Source: Thelephora terrestris
Lineage: Eukaryota > Basidiomycota > Agaricomycetes > Thelephorales > Thelephoraceae
Length of the DNA stretch: 64,000 bases
Assembly (NCBI GenBank): GCA_015956445.1
Contig: WIUZ02000011.1
Span: forward strand, 806,001-870,000
Direction of reading: 5' to 3'
Shown here: piece after piece, positions 49,947 to 62,000 of the stretch
Position numbering within the stretch: position 1 is the stretch's first letter
Layout of the letters: every line of letters begins with the position of its first letter
Program-made: the position numbers and the translations under genes
Notes under the pieces: generated by a model
Database searches by the model: none
The model's input: only the letters and a program-made list of their open reading frames with translations
What the model was told of the DNA's origin: nothing

Positions 49947-50842
49947 AGATATGTGCCATTTTGACGGGCAGGGGCAACTGTCATAGTCGACAGTGACAAT
50001 GGTGACGGTGGGAAGCGTCCGAGCGGCTAGCAAAATTCAGGCGGACCCAAGCCCAGGGGTTCCGTCCATGTCGTTGACTGTTGGGAAGGTGGCGGGGGAG
50101 GTCAACCGACCTGTTATTAGCGTTGGCTGTCCCTCAGGCTTGTGCTGCGTGTTGTTGAGCATGTATCAGACGTTCAAACATTTGACCCCAGTGAAAAACC
50201 AGACTCGCAGAGTGATTGTGAACGCAAAATTAAAGGAAGTCGAAACACGACCTTCTTGGCCTTCAAGTTGAGAGCATATTTTTTGGTGTTGTCACGCGAT
50301 TTTCGGCCAGCGAAGTGCCCAGTGGTTTTTGGTGTAATGGACCAGGCTCGAATAAGCTTGGCGGGTGTCATTTCGATAGACTTTTGGGGCTCGGCATCCC
50401 GGCATGACGGCAACGGGGATGCTGGCACCAGACGCCCAGTGGGTTCTCTGCGAAACTCACTCCCTGCCGCCCGCTGTAAAGGGATTCGATGCTCACCATC
50501 TCGGCCTTCCCCTCCTCACACTCAACCCTCACCTCCCTCACTACCTCCCCGGCAACCAGAAACCACGCGATCCTTTCACGCCCGGAATCCAAGCCCTTCA
50601 GAACTTGTGCGTAAGCTTAGTCTGATCAGGATCAACAAGTCACCTGCCAGGCAGTGCGGCCAACGTCGCTGGGAATTCGCTACAATTAGAGCCTCTCGCA
50701 AGGTTCACCCACGTGCGTTGCATGCCAAATCTCAATCTAGCGAGCACCGGTTCTGTTTGTTCTGTGATTCACCGAGGGGCGATTTACATTCCGTAGGTGT
50801 CCTAAACCCCCGGCACCACTCGAACCACTGCTTTAAGATTCA
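49947..50842. other. Duplicated intergenic segment with an MFS exon relic
   Basis: Between DUF6535 copies 1 and 2 lies sequence paralogous to 47400-48650. At ~50208-50272 the minus strand resembles the first coding exon of the MFS transporter (shared GGTCGTGTTT and TTCACAATC blocks), but it cannot encode that exon. A second shared block is at 50622-50660. No intact gene is present in these 896 bp. Confidence 0.6.
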
Positions 50843-53800
50843 ATGCTTACGGACACCACAGACCAAAATGTCAGCGGTTCTCCAACACGCGAGGACGATG
50901 TAGAGCCGTCGGAAAGGTTGGTTACAACATCCACCGTACATATTTGCATCTTAGTGTAGTAGGTTTGTGACAGGTTCACCCAAAGCCAGTGTTTCCGAGC
51001 CTCAGGGAGGCGACGAGATGGGGGTGCCTAAGTATGCCCCGACCTGACTTTCAGGATGGCACGTACTGACTCGCCGCTTTTAAAGGCTCCAGATCGCCTT
51101 TCAAGAACTCATGTCGCTCCGTAAAGATGAAAAGGACAGATTCACTCGGTCAGTCACCCCCAGGCTATGATCACAAGCCTCCTTGAGTCTTAAGATCGGT
51201 GTCCTGCCTCAGGTTGGAAAAGGCGCTCAAGGAGTTGAAACCCGCCCCGAGCAATATCGATCCTACGACAAACCTTTGGGCCGTCTACCAGAAGGCTTCT
51301 GACGAACACGAAAATGGCTTGCTCAATAGATATTCTGAAGACCTGGGCACATCCCTGCTGTTTGTGAGCACGTTCACTTCCATTGCATGTCTTGTCCCCT
51401 CAACCCCTATTCTTTTTCTGTACTAGGCGGGTCTCTTCTCTGCCGTCACCACGGCTTTCATTGTTCAAATCGCTCCAGCGACTCAGCCAAACCCCGTCGA
51501 CCTCACAAATGTCCTACTGCTTCGGCTATTGCAACAAGACGTTTCGTTCGGTGGATCCGACCCGCTAGCACCCGTCAGCAATGTTTCCTCCAGCGTTGTC
51601 AAAGCTCAGTCAATCCTATTTGCCAGTTTGGCCGTCACTTTATTCGTGGCCTTCCTCGCCGTATTGGGCAAACAGTGGATCCTGTATTATCCACGAACAT
51701 CGAGCATTGTCGATCGAGGGAAGGAACGCCAAGTCAAGTTCGCGGGACTTCAGAAATGGAGACTACACTTCATCATCTCCATTTTGTTGCAGCTTGCACT
51801 CCTTCTTTTCACCGTTGGCATGATCGTCTATCTCTGGAATCTCGTCCCTTCCGCTGCGGAGGTGATGTTAGCGACCGCTTGCACCGGCTCCGTGTTTTAC
51901 ACCTGCATAGCTGTGATTACGAGGATTTGGAGCGATTCCACGTTCCAGGCACCCTTTTCCCTTTTACTGACGAAGGTCTGGCACTGGATTAAAAGGGTTG
52001 CTAAGTATGTCCGCGCTTGGTTCAGGCGACAGCCGACGCCACTCCTACCGCAAGCCGAACGGATGGCAGAGCGCGTTGGCCTTGCGAGCCCCATCGGACA
52101 CGTGCGCAGGACCTTCTTCGGTGGGAGTAACAGCGCAGATCCAGTCGTCGAAAATTTCCACGACGAGCGGTACATGAAGCTTTCGAACCCCTCGTTTTGG
52201 AGGCAGGATCCGCTTTTCACTTCCCCTCTTCCGAAAGATACCGCCGCCTCTGCGGGGGTCTGGTTGCTAGAGAACTCCACCGAGGCTTCTACCGCCACCG
52301 CAGTCGCCGCGGCGTTTTCACAATTCCAGTGGCAGCCCCATCATCACTCCACAATCGCGTTGACTCGGCTCCGCGACACGTACACGGATTGTTTTCGAAC
52401 GCACGTGTTTGACGATTCCGCTCGTCTCAAGGCTCTGCAATGCGCTACCGCCTACTACGTCCTTTACCACACGCGGCTCATCTGGAGTACCTCACAGAGC
52501 TGCGAGGTCGAGGTAGAAAGACCCCCTCCTGGCTTACCTCATGATCTCTTTCTCTTCAGCCACAGTGAGGAATGGAACGGATACGACCTATTCGAATACC
52601 TTCTTCGTATCGAGGATCGTTCAGAACCTGTGACGTCGGCGCGGTTCTTGGCCTACATTGCTCCATTCTGGTTTTGCGGAGACTCAGATCCCGCCGTCAG
52701 GTTTCGGTCAAGTCGTTTGGACACCTTGGACCAACTCATCGCCGTGTTGGACGGCTCCCAGGCGTTGGTGCCGGCATCTCTTACGGATTGTGTGCTCTGT
52801 GTAGGGGCCACGATGGATTTTCCCTTGCATGCTGAGGATCTCATCCGAGTTGACAAGAGGTACGTTCCGCCCTTCTGCTATTTGAAGAACAGTACTGATT
52901 GGGGATAGTTATCATTTTGTTCCGACATTCAAAGCGGTAGTTGAGCATATCTACGACATTGCGTTGGCTCGCGGTCGTCGTTACCGCCATGCTGCACACG
53001 CGCTGGAGATCCTCCTCACCCTCGTCGGGCATACAACCCTTCCGGTCGTCGGTGCCGCATGGATAAACGAGCTTTTGAGACGTGCGGTAGTGGGTGAAAT
53101 GGCTGATGAAGAGTTTATCTTGTTCCTCAGGCTCAGCAGCTGGAGAACGGAAGAGGGTGCCATGCTCGACACGGGGCTGAGAGACCCTTCCCCCGTCTTA
53201 GGTTTTGGAATCGACCCTCTGTCTCTCGGAAGAACCATGATCTCAGAGGTTCCCACCCCGGACCATACCCTCTTCAACCAAATCATGAAGAACATACAAG
53301 TCTGTGTCGAGCGCGACCATGGCTGGAGGGACGAAGCAATTTACGGTGGCCTCGTCGCGATCAGAGACATTCGCCGGCTGGATCCTTCCCTTATTGACGA
53401 TGCCACCCTCCAGACGTTCCACGGTGCGATGAGCCGTGGCAATCCCTTTCGCGTTAGGCAAGCAGCCTACCACGTCATGCTGGTCACTCAAAATCAGTGG
53501 CTCAAGTCGGAGAGGTTGCGCCAGAGGCTCGAAGACCTCGACTTCTTCAGGCAAATGTACGGCGTCGTCGTTGAAACGGCTCGCTCCGACTACCAGCGAT
53601 CGTTCCTTACGATGATGGACGTCCTATCACAGGAGGTCTACTGGCATCCGTACCTTAGAAAGGCCATGGATATATGGCTGCGTTTCCGCCGCGAGGGACC
53701 GTCACAAACCCTCCGCATCATTGCCAACATTTGCGGATTGTCACTCGCAGAGCGAGGTGATCAAATTTCCTCCTCCCTCGACGATCTTTTACAAAACCTA

Positions 53801-54079
53801 ATGGTAGACGAGTGGAGGACGGTTCCGGGACGTCCTGCGCACGACCTCACCACCGATCGGCTGAGACCACTCGTGGAGGTCACGGAGCGGTTCAACGCAC
53901 TCTTGTTCGATGACGGGCACCGGGCAGAGGTTCTTACTGAGGTCGAACAAGTTATCCCGGGTTTGGAGCGGCGATATGATAGTGGTTACGAGGGTCCGGA
54001 AGAAGAAGTTCGTAGGATTTTTGACGATCTTTTGACAAAGCTACGTTTACCGTCCAAACGTCGGTTCACTGACGATTGA
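50843..54079 (+). CDS. DUF6535 membrane protein, full length (array copy 2)
   Basis: Exons 50843-50916, 50963-51031, 51086-51148, 51213-51363, 51427-52859 and 52909-54079 join in frame to 986 aa. The N-terminal DUF6535 domain (about residues 80-320) carries DLGTSLLFAGLFSAVTT, FGGSDPLAPVSN, AV-LGKQWILYYPR and four membrane segments. After SNPSFWRQDPLFTSPLP, a long soluble region of ~600 residues follows, rich in helices and reminiscent of ARM/HEAT-like repeats (HAAHALEILLTLVGHTT, DTLDQLIAVLDGSQ). The second exon's start could be 50960 or 50963 with no change of frame. The family is expanded in mushroom genomes and its function is unknown. Confidence 0.85.
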
Positions 54080-54727
54080 GATTGGTTCCTCATCTTCATT
54101 GTACGCTTGTGGTGTAAATATTTATGCTGTATACCGATGACTTGTTGTGATATCTGACGTTTTTGGCAAGCGAGAGCAGAGGTCGGCTGGTAGGGAATTT
54201 GTGATCACTTTCAGCAGTTACTTTTCGGACTTTTGCGTGAAATCTCCATACCTCTTTGGTGGAACCCAGATATATTTCAGACCTGCGTGTCTGTCTCGTG
54301 TATCAAGAATGCTTCTCTCATAAGTCAACCCTACCCGGAAGCTGACCGAGGTGCGACGAAATTTTTGATACACCCCCAACCAGAATCCAGAAGACTTGTG
54401 CTCTTGTATTTCGCCATGAGGCCTGCTAGTACATACAGATTGCACGCCTCACCGTAGAGGAACGAGTGACAACGTGGTGGTACCTGGTGGTACATAGTGT
54501 GATACTCGGGTTGAATAAATGAGCTTCCGGTGTTACGGCCACAGAACAATCGCAGTCCTGACGAGCGGTGGGCTGTGTGACAAGGCAGTGTAATTACTAA
54601 GAGGGTCGCCCAGATTACATAGTAGCCGCTTCTAGAACGTGTTTCCTGCGTGTGCCCCAATACAAAAGCCAGCTGCACTCCATGGGTGTCCTGAGCCCAA
54701 CCACTCGAACCGCCGCTTTCAGTCCCA
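54080..54727. other. Intergenic region before DUF6535 copy 3
   Basis: The last ~370 bp resemble the promoter block of copy 1 (for example GCCTCACCGTAGAGG against GCCTCACCGTGCAGG, and ACGTGTTTCCTGCGTGTG against ACGTGTTCCCTGCGTGTG). The first part should hold the copy 2 3' end. No gene is supported. Confidence 0.5.
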
Positions 54728-56077
54728 ATGCTCACCGGCACCACGGACCCAACTATCGCTGGCCCTTCAGAACAAGAAAACGCAGTAGAGCCGTTACCAG
54801 CCAGACCTGCTTCTTGTTGTGGTAGGTCCGTCGCAGATCCACCCAAATCCGGCGCTCCTGAGCTGCGGGAAGACGATGAGACGAAGTTGTATAAGTACGT
54901 CAAGAAGTAACCCTCAGGAAAGCGCGCACTGACTTGCTTTATCATAGCTTCGCTACCACCATCAAAGAAGAATTAGCAGCATTCCGTCAAGACGAATTCA
55001 ACCGGACTACTCGGTTAGTCGTTCCCGATCTTACCACAAGCCCCGCTAAGACCAAATATACCTGCTCCGCCCTCTGGGTATTAGTAGGTTGGAAGAGGCG
55101 ATCAAGGAGTTGAGACCCGCCCCGAGGCGCAATCTCGACCCCATGACAAACTTTTGGACCATCTACCAAAAAGCTACCAGCGAATATGAAAGTGACCTGC
55201 TCAATAGATATGCCGGAGACCTGGACACATCCCTGCTATTTGTGAGCACGTTCACTTCCATTGCATGTCTTGTTCCCTCAGGCCTCAACCCCCGTTCTTT
55301 TTCTGTGTTAGGCTGGTCTCTTCTCTGCCGTCTCCACGGCTTTCATTGTCCAAATCATTCCAGCGACTCAGCCAAACCCCTCCGACATCACAAACGCCCT
55401 ACTGCTTCGGCTATTGCAACACAACGATTCGTTCGGTGGATCCAACCCGCTAGCACCAGCCGCGAATGTCTCCCCCAGTGTTGTCAGAGCTCAGTCTATC
55501 CTCTTTGCCAGTTTGGCTGCCACTTTATTCGTGGCCTTCCTCTCGGTATTGGGGAAACAGTGGATCCTGCATTATCCACGAACCTCGACGTTAGGGAGCG
55601 TCATCGATCAAGGGAAGGAACGCCAGGCCAAGTTTGCGGGTGTTCAGAAATGGGGGCTACACTATATCATCTCCTTATTGTTGCAACTTGCACTCCTTCT
55701 TTTCACCATTGGGATTGTAGTCTATCTTTGGGATCTTGACTTTTCCGCTGCGGAGGTGATGATTGCGATCGCTTGCACCGGCTTCGCGTTCTACGCATGC
55801 ATAGCTGTGGTTGCGACAATTTGGAACGATTCCCCATTTCAGACACCCTTATCTGTTTTTCTCCTGAAGGTTTTACGTCAGACGAAGGAGGTTGCCGCGT
55901 ATGTTCGCGCCCGGCTCGGGCGACTGCAGACCGAATGGACGGCTTGGCGGAAAAACATCCCAGTTGAAGATGTTTACGACCAGTTCTACTCCATGACCCT
56001 TTCTAACCCCACATTTTGGAGGAAAGATCCGCTTTTCACTTCCCCTTTTCCAGAGGCCACCGACGCTGCCGCAGGTT
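54728..56077 (+). pseudogene. DUF6535 gene (array copy 3) cut by a Helitron
   Basis: Exons 54728-54894, 54948-55013, 55088-55241 and 55312-~56077 follow the copy 2 structure, except that the intron which separates exons 1 and 2 in copies 1 and 2 is not needed. The protein runs through FWTIYQKATSEYE, DLDTSLLFAGLFSAVST, FGGSNPLAP and LGKQWILHYPRTS to SNPTFWRKDPLFTSPFPEATDAAAG. At that point copy 2 continues with VWLLENSTEAS, but here the sequence changes to the Helitron, and the frame ends about 12 codons inside it (56112). The gene is therefore interrupted after ~383 codons. A truncated membrane protein of 395 aa could still be made. No clear continuation of the 3' part follows the Helitron within the window. 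Confidence 0.8.
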
Positions 56078-59000
56078 TCCCCGAGTCCGATAGGAGGAGG
56101 GTTTGGTCGTGATGAAACGTATGGACCTCCCTGCAAACGAACGGCACCGTGCCGACCGTCCCGATCCGATGGGCGCTCCGATGATGAATAAATCACGCCA
56201 TATAGGAGCGGGCGATATCATCCCCACGGAGCCCTTCCACCTCGCTGACTCTTTCACTCACCTCCCGCAAATCAACGGCTTTACGGTCTTACACGGTCTC
56301 ACAGTTTTACGGTGCAAATTATCTCAGACACGGTTCATTACCCTCGATAAAAGTGTTATGCAAGGAGAATACGACATTCTAGATCATTGCTATCCTACCT
56401 CATTCCTCTGCAGCGATAAGGAGTTTTTTGTGCGATTGCCACTTCTTCCCAATGACGCCCTGTTGCACTGCGTTCGAAGGTTTCGAAATAGTGTTTCCAG
56501 GGGAGAACGAACAAGAGCCGGCTATGTTGGCCTCATCAAAAGCGATTTCGCACAACAAACAAATAGCCTGATACAGTTTTCCACTCCAGAGATCCTGCGG
56601 TGTGTACCGTCCCCCATTGACAGTGATTTTTCCAAGCTTCGCTTGCCGTTAATATGCCAATTCATTCACAACCGGTATGGCGCAGTCGTCGCATCACAAT
56701 TGCTGTGCTCGCTCGCCCGTTGGAACCCCCCCGAAGTCTCCGACGACAAGCTCTGTCCTCCTCCATGGGTCCAAACTCCACTCCCTCAACTCAGGTCACG
56801 TCTCATGAAAGTCAACGCTGAAACAGTGAAAACCTACTGTGATTTGTATGCTGCGCCGAACCATGCGCCGAAGCGAAAAACCGAGAGGTACAATCTATTG
56901 GTTGAACGATTTAGAGCTCGCTCACGATATCTCCTCAGCCTCTCAAATGTCGAATTCACGAAGGAGTACATTGCGCTGCTCCCGCGAAATTTACCAGACC
57001 CGAGTCTGCCACGCGCTCAGTTGCTAGAGGTCCTGCTCAGGGAAGAATTTGGCAAAGAGATCTCAGAGCGACTAATCTCACTTCCAAGCTCAGAAATCAC
57101 GAAGGAGAACAACAAACGAACACGTCGCGAGAAGCATGCGGCGGCCGTCACTGATTCTCGCGCAGCACAGGAAGCTTACATCCGATCCTGGCCCCAGGTT
57201 GTGCCGAGAGATGTTGTGTACGAGTGCCTAAATGCTTATTTCAAGGGTACACAGTGGAAAACACCTTCTGTTTGCTGTGTTTGTTCGAGACGCCAGCACG
57301 ATGTCGAAATGCACAATGTCATTGTGAGTGCAGATGATGGACTTCCAGACTATCTGGAAATTCTTCGTGCTGACGCAAACTCTCAGTTCCCTGCGGATGA
57401 ATTTCAATTCATCGACCCTCGTTTTGACGGACTCGTGTTAGATCAAGATGGAGTTCAAGTCACCCAGTCGCAGACGACGCTTCAGGTATGCCACCCTTGC
57501 CACGGTTATCTGCCTCGATCACTCATGCCTCGTTTTGCTCTGGCAAATAAGCTCTACCGTGGCCGTTTGCCAGAGCAGTTTCACGACCTCACGTGGATCG
57601 AAGAACGAGTCTGTGCGAAATATACGAACACCGCCGCAGTCACTCGCCTTTACCAGTCATCTGACCCATCGCAACCTGCCGTGTTCCATGGAAACACTTG
57701 CGCACATGAAATGAATGTGAGCTCCACGGCGACTGTACTCCCACGTGCACCCGCTGATGTAAACGGCTTGTTAAGCGTCGTCTTCATTGGACCATCAAAG
57801 TTCAAACCCGAGTACCTTGGAAACATGTACCGGATCCGAAAATCAAAGGTGTGGGAATTTCTACGGTGGCTGAAGACATACAACAGGTTATATAAGGATG
57901 TGCTGTTGGACGAACGAACAATGGACTTGTATCCAGAGGACGGCTATCTCCCCGGAATTGATCAAGCTGTCATCCACGACGACCAAGCTAACGCGGAAGA
58001 AATGTTCAAGCAGGAAACTGCTGGAATATCAGAACACCCCGCAGAACTGTTCAACGATCTCTCGGGAGAATCTGGCGCTGAACCACGCACGATGATCGAA
58101 AAAACGGGCGTTACGGATCCAGAATGCGATCGGGTACCCGGACGACTGTTTACTTCCGCTGCCCTCAAAAATTTAGTTTCGGATGGTACCGAACTGCCCG
58201 ACCTCGTTTTGCATCGCGGTTCTGCTGCGGTCCCTGAATACAATAACCCAGACCTCATACCTGGCATGTATCCAACATTATTTCCGCTGGGCGTTGGCGG
58301 TTTCGATATTCCCGATCGAGTTTGCCCCATTTCGTTCGCTAACCAGGCAAAGTATTGTCTCGATTTGACGGATAGATCGTTCCGGTACCATCACTCGTTC
58401 CTGTTTGTGATCTTGAACATCATCCAGCGTCGCACGGCTCATCTGCAAACCCATTTCACTGTACGCCGGTCTCAATTTGAATCTGTTGCCTCAAAACTGA
58501 TCGCAGTCAAGTCCACTGTGCTCCGGTCAGTTGCCGACCACCTGGAACAAGAAGGAAAGTACTCTGACCTGTCAAGTGAACAGAGATCTGCCCTAGACCT
58601 CCTCAAACACGTCAACACCATCGCTGCACGCATTCCAGGATCCCAAGCCGCGAAGATATTCATGCGTAATGAAATTCGGAGCTACTGTGGGTTCTTTGGC
58701 CTCCCACACATCTATCTCACGCTGAATCCGAATGCGGCGCACAGTCCTATTTTTCAAGCAATTTTTGGAGACGAGACGATTGATCTCTCGAAACGCTTCC
58801 CGATCTTGGTGTCGGCACGAGAGCGCGCGATTCGGTTGGCAAAGGATCCTGTAGCGGGTGCAGATTTCTTCAACTTTTGCATCACGTGTATTTTTCGATA
58901 CTTGTTTGGATGGGATTACGACAAGCAAGAATCAACGCCCTTGGGAGGCATTTTGGGCAAACTCGAGGCGTTTTATGGTAGCTCTGAGTTCACTGACCGT

Positions 59001-62000
59001 GGAATGCTTCACGGTCACTTCCTTCTCTGGCTACTTGGAGGCTTGAATCCCTCCCAAGTGCACGAAAAAATGCGTGGTGATCCTGATTTCGAGCAGAGAT
59101 TCTTTGCGTTCTTCGAAGACATCATACACCATCATTTTCCGGACATTGACATGGAGGTCGACAAATCTTTTGAACCGCGAACCGAACGTCCTCCAAATCC
59201 GCCCGGCGTCGATTCACATCTTGATATGTTGGATGAATGGGAATCTGTGTTCTGTACACAAATTAAGATGTGCGGTGAGGCTCTTCAGCGCCACGGATGC
59301 CGAAAGGTGTGTCACAAGTATGGAAATGATAACCGATGCAGGTTTTTATTTCCACACGAGATTATCGAGGCATCCTACTTCGACCCGGACACCAATTCGA
59401 TTTTCCTGCTATGTCGTGATGGAACCGCGAACTATTTCAACCCGTATTTGCTCGTTTTCTGTAGGCACAACCACGACATCAAATGTATTTTGTCTGGGAA
59501 AGCCGCGAAAGCCGCGATGTTCTACATTACCGACTACATCACCAAGGGCGATCTCAACACCCACGAGATGTTGTCCTTGTTGTCTCGCGCTGTGGCGAAC
59601 CTGAGTGATTCCCCAAACGAGACGGAAAACCCACTTGTTCGCTCCAAGAGGTTATTGCACAAATGTCTTTCGCAATTCACGCGTCAGCAACAGATTCATG
59701 CACAACAAGCGGCAAGGTACCTTCGCGGTCTAGATGACTCGATTCCTTCACACAGGACTGTCCCAATGTTATCTGCATTGCTCATTTCATATGTCACGAG
59801 AGCCACAGGCATGAGGAAAGTTGATGAAGATGAAGCATCCGACAGTGACGACGATAACAACGGTGATGGCAGTGATGATGCTGATGAAGATCACTACAGG
59901 GACCAGGAACGTGAAGACATCTCGTTAAAAATAGTCCTCAACAGAGACGGTACGTTGCGCGAGACTAACCAGGTGATCGATTATCTTTACCGGGGTGAGA
60001 CGCTATGCTCAATGACGTTCTACGATTTTTGCCGGTGCGTGCGACTTGAGAAAATATCTGCAAGCAAAACTAAGAACACGGCAACCGAACGTTTGGGTGT
60101 TCTGACAAGACACGAGTTGAAACACGGGCACCCGTTGGCAGTGACGCACCGGCTTATCGAACACACGAGTGAGATCAGAGGAGAAGGTACAAATCTACTG
60201 ATACCACGTGTGGTGGGTATGTCCATCCCACGGAAGTCCGACAAAAAATATTCTCTGTTTGCTGTGGCCCATTTCACACCGTTCGGCATCGACAAACCAT
60301 TCCCCGGTTCGACTACTGCAAAGACCTTCAACTCCATTGAATTCTCCCCTCGGCATCTACAAACCATGGATAACTGGGAAGCGATACATGAGTGCCAGGA
60401 TGAACGGGATGCCGAAAGGATGAAAAGACGTACCGAGCAGGCGAGAGAGTCCCGCGCGATGACGAGAGCGTTGCATGGTGCCATCGAAAGTGGAGATGTC
60501 ACCAACATTGATCCGGCCAAAACGGGAAACCGAAAATCACGCGATATTCAGGCCGAACTGCTTGTGAACGTGATGCGGGAGTGCCACTGGGTCAGCAATG
60601 AAAGAAAGGAGCACGGGAAAGAAGCCTTCGATGGAGACGAGCGTCAGTACCCAGAACCCACTTCTTCACAGTTGAGTGCATGGTTGGCGTCGATCAAACG
60701 ACAGGAAAATGAGGTGATGGCAAAGCGCAGAAATGCAGCGAACCCTTCTGAACAAGTCGATGTGAGTAATACAGAGGTGCCAACGGAATTGACCTCATTC
60801 TCTCTACCTTTGATCCAACCATCGGCTTCTGACACCACCTATGTTCCTGCAACCGAAGCGCTGAACCAGAAGCGTGAGTTGTCGTCGGTAACTGAATCTG
60901 TTCACGCGGTTGCGGAGGAGTTTGGACTCAATGAGAAACAGAGAATTGTTTACAACATTGTTGCGCGCAAATTTGTTGACGGGCACATCTTGAAGGTTGC
61001 CGATGGTGGTAAACCGTTGCGGATGTTGATGACGGGGCCAGGCGGTACGGGAAAAACCCACGCGGTGAGGGCGCTGCAAAAACTGATGGCACTACACAAC
61101 TTGCAACATCTCATTCGATTCCTCGGTCCAACGGGTTCGTCTGCGAAGCAGATCGGAGGCACCACGATACACAAAGGCCTAGGCTTGAGCATAGCGTTGA
61201 AGTCCAAAGGGCGTGGGAACAGAAAACCTGGAGAGAGCAACGAGGATTACTCTGCGACGATCAATGTAAAAAACCGCACCTTAATCCGGGAAGAATGGCG
61301 CGATGTGTGGTTCTTGTTTATCGATGAAGTGTCGCTGCTCGGAGCTCAACTGATGTGTCAGATAGACCACGCGCTCCGATTTGCGAAGGAGAACCCAAAC
61401 GAGTGGTTTGGCGGGATCAATGTCATTTTTGCTGGGGATTTTTATCAGTACCCCCCCGTTGGCAGCACACCTTTATATACACCAATCCAGCAGAACGCCC
61501 CACAGAAATCCACCGATATTGAGAAGCGGCTGGGGAGACTTGCTTGGAAATCAGTGAACGTCGTTGTGTCGCTGAGCGAGCAACAACGCATGAAGGATGA
61601 CCCTGAGTACGCGAGTGCCGTTGGAAGACTGCGAGTCAAAGAATGTAACCTGGGAGATGTTGAACTTTTCAACTCACGTGTTGTTAAGTCCGTCAGGCAC
61701 CCCAATGGCTTGGACATGACGGGCGATCGAGAGAAAGCGACGATGTTGGTCGGAACCAATTTTATCCGAGAACTGATCAACAATGTCAAGGCAAAGTCCT
61801 CTGTGAATGGAGAACTCACGTACTGTGCTGCCCAAGATCTTGTCGATGGGTCGGAACCGACGCCATTCGATCGGAAGTGCTTGCTTGGTCTGAATCTTGC
61901 GGACTTTTCCTCCGAGGGCGCTCTGCCAGGATTGATCCCACTATATGTTGGCATGCCGGTAATCCTGAGAAACCGAAACATATCTACAGAACTCGGAATT

